A stretch of 64,000 bases of DNA from positions 1,812,404-1,876,403 of the forward strand of contig OY755242.1 of assembly GCA_963576725.1 (NCBI GenBank). The letters run 5' to 3'. The notes beneath the pieces are model-generated. The model searched no databases. It was not told the origin of the DNA and saw only the letters and a program-made list of their open reading frames with translations. Shown here one piece after another: positions 42,100-49,884 of the stretch. A program made the translations under genes and the position numbers. The DNA comes from Azorinus chamasolen (lineage: Eukaryota > Mollusca > Bivalvia > Cardiida > Solecurtidae). How positions within the stretch are numbered: the first letter of the stretch is position 1; every line of letters starts with the position of its first letter.

Positions 42100-43590
42100 A
42101 CAGTACTGTGTCCAAGGGCAATCGTCTATCTTCATTGCTGTTTCATTCGCTTCAAACAGCACGGTTATGCCCCGGAGGTGGCGCTGGAGAATTTCTATCG
42201 TCCAAGGATTTAGTATGAATCTAGTTTACTGCCCATATCTTGGTGGCCGACCGGAGCCGTATGAGGCAGCACCTGCTTCGATTCTGTAAACCTAACATTA
42301 TCGCGGATGTTGCTTCCTCTACGCAGACTAGTAATTATGACAATAATAATATCCCCTACTGGGGTATCTACGTATCGAATGACCAGGCTGTGGGTATAGC
42401 CTGAATACTATATATACAATAATGGAAAGACGCAGAAGTCTCTAGCAGCGTTGATGAATGGTTTAAAGGTTCAGGCTGCTTTGGGAGTCTCTATCGTTCT
42501 ATTGGCCTGAAGGTAAGGACAGGCATGCATGTGAGTTGAGAAGAATTCGGAAGGTATTCACATAAATATTTTCAAAACGGTGATAGGTAATTGGAAGGTA
42601 TTCACATAAAGTTTTCAAAAAGGTGATTGGACATAGGTAAAACGTATGCTGTCGTTGAATATAAGCCCTAGATTTTCGTACCCAGGAAAGCATGATAGAA
42701 TAATACTTTGGTCGTCGAAGTAGGCATGTATGTAACCGAAGTGTTCTGCCTGTGGCTGGACCGATCACAGATAACTAGGGACTACAAGAAAACGGAAGAC
42801 AAATAGAAAATGTCAGCGAATGTATGACCCAACACATATCCAAAGAATTAAAAACGTCAGATAATTGTGTTCATCCAAGGGTAGATATTAGACACCATAC
42901 CGATGAAATTCGTTGTCGCTTTCGCCCTGGCCACTGATGATCTCGTACTGAACACGGGGTTATACTCTTTCTAGGCGTAACTCGCCAATGCATTTCTCCT
43001 TAGTGCCTCAAATTAGCTGTTTCATAAACTACGTTTGCTCGGATGCCAATGCAATCAAAGGGATCACATCAGATCACACGTCATGTTGAAAATGATTCCC
43101 GAGATGTGATCCTGAAATCCGTCAAACCAGCAAGCAGTCCACTTTTTTAGGGAATAGTTAACACAACCTTACGTTCAGGTTTGTATATATACATATTTAG
43201 AAATGCGAAATTACATGTTGATACTGTGTCATTTGAACATGGAACATAATTTCGTCGGTGGGGAAAATGGAACAGCCGATGGAAATGCAGCGTGTGCAAG
43301 TCATTATCAAGGTATCTCGGTATTCTTTGTTTTTATGCCGTAGGTTCAGAGTCGTGTTAGGACAAGCACATTTACAGAACTGATATCCACTGCTAAAGGT
43401 ATTACCTAGTAAAACGGCAAACAATGGGAAAGTGATATTTCAGCTAAATTACCATGTCCAGATAATTACAGGTGTGACACGCGTGCCTTCTACAAGGGCA
43501 CAACGAACTGACTCCGTGAGTCTTTTAAATTTTTCCCGATGTCACTTGCTCTACGGACCGCGTACTTAGCACCTGCGTGTTGCGCATCTA
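42100..43590. other. No gene recognised
   Basis: Contains a short local duplication (GAAGGTATTCACATAAA at about 42550 and 42595). No conserved domain, RNA gene or transposon end seen. Confidence 0.35.
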
Positions 43591-43591
43591 C

Positions 43592-43702
43592 AATAAATTC
43601 TGAAGGGAGGTGATCCCCCGAAAGCAAAACTTGCAACACAAAAAGAGAAAATTGCAGACTCGGTTTTATTGAGTCTGTTCAAGAGCAGTAATTGAAAGAC
43701 AC
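43592..43702 (-). repeat. Partial dispersed 290-bp repeat
   Basis: AATTCTGAAGGGAGGTGATC to GTTCAAGAGCAGTAATTGAA. Only the 3' half of the unit is present; a Harbinger remnant begins directly after it. Confidence 0.65.
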
Positions 43703-44005
43703 CCACCTTGGGCCCTTGGTGATTCGTGGGGTCACTCATGGCAGGAGATCGATGAAGATATTGGGGTCCTTTCGGATGTATCCAACATAGACCCCCATTT
43801 AGTCACGCTCTAGCTCTTGAAACAACAATTTGTAATGCCCGAAAAGCATCCTCCACGCGATCCCTGCAAGAAGCCACCATCTCCTGCGTCGGTTTTTCTG
43901 TTGCCTCATCACAGCAAGTAACACCACGTCGTTCTCATCCACTGCTACTTTAGGCTGCTCTTGCAGCATCAGAACCGGGAGTTTTTGATGTGGAATGGGC
44001 AACAT
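43698..44005 (-). pseudogene. PIF/Harbinger (HARBI1-like) transposase N-terminal remnant
   Basis: Minus frame: VVLLAVMRQQKNRRRRWWLL, HYKLLFQELERD, a stop, then GYIRKDPNIFIDLLP, a stop and VTPRITK. Arg-rich RRRRWW, then LxxELERD, then RxxPxxFxxLLxxVTPxIxK is the order I know from the start of Harbinger nuclease proteins. The DDE catalytic region is absent. In the family this protein, with a Myb-like partner, moves the element; this piece cannot. Confidence 0.6.
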
Positions 44006-44102
44006 ATTGAGACAGCAGCAGCTGTCACTTCTGGAGAACCTCGGAAGGTCGTCCTAAATATACCCCGACATCGAGGGAAAAACTCAAATCCAAAAGTGCT
44101 TT

Positions 44103-45350
44103 GCTAAGAGGTACATATGTTGTAGTAACATTTCTTGTAATTCCACTATAAAATCTACAGTTAATGGTAGAACATTTAATGCCAAGATAAACTCAGACGT
44201 TGATTGTACTACTACTAACGTTATTTATGTTTTAACTTGAAACGCGCCTAGTTGCGGTATACAGTACGTAGGACAAACAGGACGTGCTTTGAAAACTCGA
44301 TTTCGTGAGCATGCATATCAGTGTCGAAATCGTAAACTAAACAATTTTTTATACCAACACTTTCGGAAATCTGGCCATTCTTTTAAAGATGTTTTAGTAC
44401 AAATTGTTGAGCATATAACATATGATAAGGAGGCGACTAGTAGCTTTAAATCGAAAGCTAGATTTATATCTGAATTAAATTGGATCAAAAAATTGCAAAC
44501 ACCTTTTCCTTTAGGACTGAATGATAATATTTACCAGACTGGAAATATTTCAAAAGAACCAGATATAGATATTTTTTCAATTTTTTCTATTAGAAAACGC
44601 AAATCTCGATCGCATGGCATTCGCAAGAATGGTAATATTAAACGAAAATCTCGTTTGAAATTGACTCTTCTTGATCTACATACTTTACGCCTAATTTCGG
44701 GTAAACATGCCATGCTTTCTAGACTTTCCTCCTTATCTATATGTTCATTAAAAGAAATTGACGAGCAAGCCGATAAAATTATTTTTAGATCAGATCCTCT
44801 CATAGGAACGGCTAGTTTGATACAAAGCTTTACTCTACATGTTCTCAGACCGCACATCGACAAATTATCTGAACACCAAAGATTCTTCTTGAAAATTCCT
44901 TTTATTAATAAAGGTATTGATTTTATTGACCTCCAAAGTATTTTTAGAGACAAAAATGTAATTGACACTATTCCTAAATACTTTAAAAATACAGAACCAC
45001 CTATCATCTGCTACAAATATAACAAACCCATCAGAAATACAATTTTCAACTATAATAAAATTGTGGCCGACCTTAATATTAATGATAATATTCCTGATAA
45101 TTGAGATTGCGCCACATCACAATTTTGCTATTCTCCGGCTGGTCATGTGATTACTGGTAATTTTGAGATAATTAAAGATAAACGTCTACGATCTCTTTTG
45201 AATAAAGGTCCCAAATATAGAATACCATCCTTGATAGATTTTAACTCTTGTCGAGTTCAGATTGCGGAGGCTTTACAAAATTTTAGTATTAAATGGTGTC
45301 GAAGAGAACATGTTGAGTCTACTGCCCTTTCTTGTTGGAAAAAAAACTAA
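44103..45350 (+). CDS. Naiad GIY-YIG endonuclease, CxC linker and start of RT (two putative Sec codons)
   Basis: In one frame: AKRYICCSNISC, NGRTFNAKINSDVDCTTT, NVIYVLT, TGA (44238-44240), NAPSCGIQYVGQTGRALK, TRFREHAYQCRNRKL, FRKSGHSFKDV, a basic linker (RKRKSRSHGIRKNG), PKYFKNTEPPIICYKYNK, ADLNINDNIPDN, TGA (45102-45104), DCATSQFCYSPAGHVITG, LRSLLNKGPKYRIPS and KWCRREHVEST. VIY and YVG are the GIY and YIG signature, TRFREH supplies the conserved Arg. In EN-bearing PLEs I recall a CCHH zinc-binding set, so the first TGA replaces its first Cys. The second makes UxC of CxC. The nuclease cuts the target for primed reverse transcription. The frame ends at TAA after an A8 tract. The 5' start is missing. 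Confidence 0.82.
45339..45347 (+). other. A8-C tract at the frame break, a slippery-type heptamer
   Basis: Zero-frame codons read AAA AAA AAC TAA. A minus-one slip on A-AAA-AAC would give an Asn-Leu join into the frame LIFDIIDKRISFYSS. The minus-strand copy (20260-20265) has six A and is in frame without slipping, so a two-base homopolymer gain is the simpler explanation. Confidence 0.5.
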
Positions 45351-45890
45351 TTTTTGATATAATTGATAAACGCATTTCCTTTTACAGCTCTAATAAACAC
45401 CTTCTTCCACCTAAACCTAGAACTTCATTTAGACATCTTAAAAAGGGTTTACAGGATTTCCATTCAAAATACGTTTTTGTTCCTGCTGATAAGGCATCAA
45501 ATAATGTGATTATTATTTGACGATTACATTATATCGATGCCTTGAAGCAGGAAATTACTAATACCAAGTCATACATTTCAGTTACCACTGACGAAAAGAC
45601 CATCATTTCAGACCATGTCAAAAAGTGTGAACAATTTCGAACCGATATTAAAATTACACAACATAAACTTCCTACTATGTATTGGTTACCAAAACTACAT
45701 AAAAACCATATAAAGCGCGTTTCATTGCAAATTCTAGTTCATGTACGACTACTAAATTGTCTATACTTTTGACTTCTTGTTTAACGAAGGTAAAGGAACA
45801 TGTAAAATTTTACTGTGATAAGACTTATGAAAATTCTGGAATAAATCTCTTCTGGTCTATTAAGAACTCTTCAGAAGTCTTAAACAAACT
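45341..45890 (+). CDS. Naiad RT N-terminal region with a third putative Sec codon
   Basis: LIFDIIDKRISFYSSNKHLL, FRHLKKGLQDFHSKYVFV, PADKASNNVIII, TGA (45518-45520), RLHYIDALKQEITNTKSY, HKLPTMYWLPKLHKNHIK, then after a one-base shift ANSSSCTTTKLSILLTSC and ENSGINLFWSIKNSSEVL. The TGA sits where related PLE proteins have Cys in a VVVC-like block. The same TGA is kept at 62276 and 20086. Coding stops at 45890 where a 3'-end block is inserted; the RT resumes at 46292. Confidence 0.75.
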
Positions 45891-46291
45891 TTTGCAGCTC
45901 AATCATTGAGTACACTAGCGATAGGTGGATACAGTATGTTCAATTAAATGTTTTTTTGTTATACATGCACTTTACCACTGTATTTGCTGTCGCGGTTGTT
46001 GTAGATTAGTCGGAGAGGGGATACGTTTATTTACACTGTTTGTCTTTTAGGATGGGGATGGAATAAGGGTGAGGTTGGGCGCCCATAAACCGGTTTAAAC
46101 CCCCGGTGACTTTTGTCACTGACCGTTCCAAGGCGGTACTTCCATCTTCCTCCTATTGTATGTTTGTTTTGTCTTTGTGCGTCTCTTGTTGTTTTTTCTA
46201 CCCATGTATATTTGCTGTTTCCTTGTGTTGCTGTTCGGGCGAGTGTTTGTTCTGTATGTGGTATTTCCTGCATGACTCATTTTTGTACTTT
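45891..46291 (+). mobile_element. Extra Naiad A 3' end inside the RT (pseudo-LTR-like)
   Basis: TTGCAGCTCAATCATTGAGT to GACTCATTTTTGTACTTTT is 400 bases of A 3' UTR. It shares private variants with this element's own 3' end: AGGATGGGGATGGAATAAGG, CCCCCGGTGACTTTTGTCAC and GGTATTTCCTGC. The flanking RT would read straight through without it (N1 copy: VLNKLKNKRYLA). It could be part of the complex insertions typical of PLEs or a second truncated insertion. Confidence 0.75.
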
Positions 46292-47390
46292 TAAGAACAA
46301 AAGGTATCTTGCATCCACTGTAAGCACGTACGATTTTTCTACCCTGTACACAACTCTTCCTCATATTTTAATTAAGGATAAGCTTACTAACTTGATCCAG
46401 AAAGTATTTGCCCGAGAAAAAACATCGTTCTTGGCATGTAATGCTGAAAAAGCTTTCTTTACTGACGAGCAAATGAAATATTACACCAATTGGACTTGCT
46501 CAGAAGTTTGCGAAGCACTAACCTTTCTTTTGGATAACATATTTGTACGTTATGGGAATGCTATATACCGTCAGGTAATTGGTATTCCCATGGGTACGAA
46601 TTGTGCACCACTTGTCGCAGATTTGTTTTTGTACTGCTATGAGAGAGATTTCATGTTGAGTTTGAATCCTCAATCACAAGAAGATGTTATAAAAGCCTTC
46701 AATGATACTTGTCGATATTTGGATGATATTTTTAACTTAGATAACCCTTTCTTTAATGCTCTGATTCCTACAATTTATCCTAAAGAACTCAAATTGAATA
46801 AAGCTAACCCGTCCGACAATTATGCAGCGTTTCTTGACCTAGACCTTAAAATTAATAATGGAATGATTTCTTCTAAAATATATGACAAAAGAGATGATTT
46901 TGATTTTAATATTGTAAATTTTCCTCATCTTGACGGGGATGTTCCCCGTGCTCCATCTTACGGGGTTTATATATCTCAACTTATTCGTTTTGCTAGAGCT
47001 TGTTCATCTATTGACGATTTTAACAGTCGAAATCTCATTTTAACTGAAAAACTGCTTAAACAAGGATATAGATACCATAAACTAAGAAAAACTTTCTCTA
47101 AATTTTACTATCGAAATCTCTCGCTTATTGGCAAGTACAAATGTAATCTCAAGGTACTTTTGCGACACGGTATTTCACATCCTGAATTTTATGGTGATGT
47201 GATTTACAAACTTCGTAGAATTATTGGACATACCCATTTTCTCACTTTGTTCAGCAAATATATAAAACAATTCATTAAAAAGGGATATGATCCTGTATTA
47301 TTACAACATACTGCATGTTTGGTTGTGAACCCTTTTACAGTTGGCAATCACGCTGGCCTCTTTGCATGTACGCCGACAAGAAAGGTTTAG
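46292..47390 (+). CDS. Naiad reverse transcriptase core
   Basis: Uninterrupted for about 365 residues: KNKRYLASTVSTYDFSTLYT (first catalytic Asp), KDKLTNLIQKVFAREK, CSEVCEALTFLLDNIFVRYG, IGIPMGTNCAPLVADLFLYC, DTCRYLDDIFNLDNPFF (YLDD catalytic pair), DKRDDFDFNIVNFPHLDG, YGVYISQLIRFARACSS, KLLKQGYRYHKLRKTFSKFY, ISHPEFYGDVIYKLRR and a C-terminus ending CTPTRKV, TAG. PLE reverse transcriptases are most closely related to telomerase RT. The ORF can be read as starting at 46113, but that adds translated 3' UTR, so I place the RT start at the junction. It is the only RT core here with all motifs intact in one frame besides the partial one at 63050. Confidence 0.88.
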
Positions 47391-47452
47391 TACTCTATGA
47401 AGGCGACCTCTTAAATCCAGAAATGGAAGGAGAACGTCGGATATCTGTACTA
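47388..47452 (+). promoter_or_regulatory. SECIS-like element overlapping the RT stop codon
   Basis: Basal helix TAGTAC (47388-47393) with GTACTA (47447-47452); the stop TAG is its first three bases. Quartet UGAA (47398-47401) with GGAU (47439-47442). Upper helix GGCGACCTCTT with AGGAGAACGTC: four pairs, a 2x2 mismatch, five pairs. AAA at 47413-47415, then a TCC/GGA mini-helix. This is a type II SECIS layout. SECIS recruits SBP2 and the Sec-specific elongation factor so that UGA is read as selenocysteine. Confidence 0.85.
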
Positions 47453-47676
47453 TTTCATTTTTGTCGTACCCTTTATTACTTTTCTACAGTTACTCTGTTT
47501 GCAGCTCAATCATTGAGTACACTAGCGATAGGTAGATACAGTATGTTCAATTAAATGTTTTTTTTGTTATACATGCACTTTACCACTGTATTTGCTGTCG
47601 CGGTTGTTGTAGATTAGTCGGAGAGGGGATACGTTTATTTACACTGTTTGTCTTTTAGGATGGGGATGGAATAAGG

Positions 47677-47745
47677 GTGAGGTTGGGCGCCCATAAACCG
47701 GTTTAAACCCCCGGTGACTTTTGTCACTGACCGTTCCAAGGCGGT
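47677..47745 (+). ncRNA. Conserved structured block in the Naiad 3' UTR
   Basis: GTGAGGTTGGGCGCCC, AAACCGGTTT, GTGACTTTTGTCAC and GACCGTTCCAAGGCGGT form a chain of palindromes and hairpins. Subfamily B has the palindrome GGACGTCC in place of GGGCGCCC, and AGTGG...CTACT in place of AGTGAC...GTCACT, so pairing is kept while bases change. Function unknown; a template-recognition or processing structure is possible. Confidence 0.55.
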
Positions 47746-47898
47746 ACTTCCATCTTCCTCCTATTGTATGTTTGTTTTGTCTTTGTGCGTCTCTTGTTGT
47801 TTTTTCTACCCATGTACATTTACTGTTTCCTTGTGTTGCTGTTCGGGCGAGTGTTTGTTCTGTATGTGGTATTTCCTGCATGACTCATTTTTGTACTT

Positions 47899-48228
47899 TC
47901 ATCGCACCTGCACGCACGTACAACATGCAAGTTCGTGCCTTCGTACGATATCGTAACAATCGCATGCAGGTCATACGTTGTAATCACGTACAACGCACCT
48001 ACAACTTGTGCAACGTACGATGCATGAAACCGATCAGTGCGAGGCGTGGCGTGCGGGCTACGTACTTACACCTTGCGCAACCATGCGAAAAACGTGGCGA
48101 ACTTGGCTTCCTCAAACAACGTACGTGTTAAAAGCACGCACGTTGGGTTGTGACCAGGTTTTAAATGGTACTACATTCACTTGCATAAGCAAAAAATTTT
48201 GCAGCTGAAATGCATGTAGTATATCATA
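47899..48228. other. No gene; GCACGTAC-rich sequence
   Basis: Many short GTACGTGC/GCACGTAC-type words in about 200 bases (47900-48140) make this stretch unusually CG-rich for the window. No gene is recognised. Confidence 0.4.
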
Positions 48229-49062
48229 TTGGCTGAAACAATGACTGAATTTAGCTGCAATTTCCGAGAAGAACAGAGAGTGTATTGCAAGATATGCGGA
48301 CTGCTTGGCATCGGTGCATCAGACATTAAAGCAGACATAGACATAGTGTATGGGACTTTGCGCTTTCAACCCGTACTATCGACCTATAGTTGTCTCTCTT
48401 TTAAGATGGAAGAATATGTGGTTCATTCCGGGTGTCCTCCGTTGTGTCTGACAAAAAGGGACATGAAATAATCCAAAGAGAAGCAAGATTCACAGTCGAG
48501 CAAAAAGGGGAATATCGGCCATATTTTTTCTAAGTGAGACGGTAGAAAAAAGCTTCTACGTCAAATATACTATGGCACAGACGTATCAGAGAGATTTTAA
48601 CAGTTTATGAGATATGGCGGTACTTTATTGATCTGACAAATAAGAAAACTATAAAAGCTGGGTGTGTAAAACTAATGACAGGGCCGTTATTCTTCGGCGG
48701 AGCAGAAGCACCAGGTGGGTTATGTATGCCATTTTCTTTGACTTAGATGATATTGTGGATCAGAGTTACTGGTACATTTTACAAGAGATAGTCCCCTTTG
48801 CTGTCCTTGACCAATAGACAGTTAAACGCCAAAGCTGCTACATGACAACGCACCGGCCCATCGTTAAGCCATAGCACAAGAATTTTGGTTTAACTCAAAC
48901 ATTAAATCATCCTTAAGACGGAGTCGCTTGGAAGTTGGAAGTGCTCTATACCAGTGTATAAAGAGTATACCTACAGAATGCTTCAAAAATGCGTTTTCTG
49001 AGCGGCATTTGCGCCTGGAAAGGTGTGAACAGTCAGGTAGAGAGTACATTGAAGGTTTACAA
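48229..49062 (+). pseudogene. mariner transposase remnant
   Basis: The N-terminal part reads FREEQRVYCKICGLLGIGAS then DIKADIDIVYG and EEYVVHSGCPPLCLTKRDMK, matching the helix-turn-helix and GRPS-like linker of mariner proteins in order and spacing. The C-terminal part (48840 on) reads LLHDNAPAHR, stop, AIAQEFWFNSNIKSS, RSRLEVGSALYQCIKSIPTE, CFKNAFSERHLRLERCEQSG and REYIEGL. HDNAPAHR carries the second catalytic Asp. The following PPYSPDLAP block is deleted. Several stops and shifts: inactive. The third Asp region is also gone. mariner moves by cut and paste into TA. Confidence 0.72.
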
Positions 49063-49194
49063 GGTCATTTCTCGGAATCCGAATGAGGTATGGAAACGAT
49101 CCACTGTTGCCACTACTCTTCAAACGCTCCTCGTACCCGGCGAGGTTGCAGATGCTCACATTTAGGGCGAACGGATGGGTGGGGAGATTGGCCT

Positions 49195-49884
49195 TACTGG
49201 GGGAATCACTGCTATAATTATGTTGTCCACATTTATAAAGGGGGACATATTGTTCTTGGCCGAGTTGTCCGTCTGTATGTCCGTACGTTCGTATGTCTGT
49301 CACACTCGTGTCCGATCCATATCTCTCACAAATTTGGAAGAATTTCAAAATAATTTGGCTCAAATGTTAATCTCAACACGACGATGTGCAGAACAGTCAT
49401 TTCTGGCAAATGGGTCAAAGGTCAAGGTCACAATTCAAGGTCAAATGGTTTTACCCATAACCTTCGTGTCCGCTCAAAATCTCCTAAACCCTTGGGAATG
49501 TTTCAAAAATGATGTGATAATTTACTCCATAAAAACCGATGTGCAGACAGCAGGATTCAAGCACGTTGGTTCATGGTCACACTTCATAGTCAAATGTTTG
49601 GGTCTTAATTTTCATATCTGCTTCACATCTGTATGACCCTTCGAAGGATTACCAAATGCTGCGGAACAAATGTTCTCCTTAACAAGCTTATTCGCAAACA
49701 ACAGGCTTTATGAATATGATTCAAAGGTCAAGGTCACAGTTCAAGGTCAAGGTTACAATTCAAGATCACATATTTTTATTTTTCACACTTTCTTGTCCGG
49801 ACGATAACTCCTATATTGCCCATGCCCTTGGATTGAAACTTCATAAATGGGAAGCGCATGATTGGAGAAAGTGTTATGTACATA
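49195..49884 (+). repeat. Dispersed molluscan-type repeat (CAAGGTCACAATTCAAGGTC words)
   Basis: TTGGCCGAGTTGTCCGTCTG, AAAGGTCAAGGTCACAATTC (three related words) and ATAACTCCTATATTGCCC are the kind of unit I know from many bivalve introns. It is interrupted at 49884 by the LINE and appears to resume at 57276 (GGGCCCAAACTCTGACTTCA). Confidence 0.6.

Larger units (their letters stand above)
44100..47898 (+). mobile_element. Naiad-type Penelope-like retroelement, best copy (subfamily A)
   Basis: The most complete copy here, in order: Cys-rich N-terminal stub, GIY-YIG endonuclease, linker, CxC motif, RT N-terminal region, an extra 3'-end block (45891-46291), RT core, SECIS and 3' UTR ending CATTTTTGTACTTT at 47898. 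Endonuclease ahead of RT is the permuted order that defines Naiads. The 5' part of the ORF is truncated at about 44100. Three in-frame TGAs and one A8 frameshift interrupt it; the TGAs are probably Sec codons. The 3' UTR carries the conserved AAACCGGTTT and GACCGTTCCAAGGCGGT structures. Confidence 0.88.

Noticed and set aside
44531..45007. 158-codon minus-strand frame.
   Set aside because: Shadow of the Naiad endonuclease-linker frame on the plus strand.
46113..46291. N-terminal extension of the long RT frame (MSLTVPRRYFHLPP...).
   Set aside because: This is translated Naiad 3' UTR. The same pseudo-peptide appears wherever A 3' UTR fragments lie (28392, 40268, 47721, 55900).
44100..47390. 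Explaining all in-frame TGAs as ordinary decay.
   Set aside because: The same TGA positions recur in separate copies and at Cys sites, while TAA lesions and frameshifts are private to single copies.
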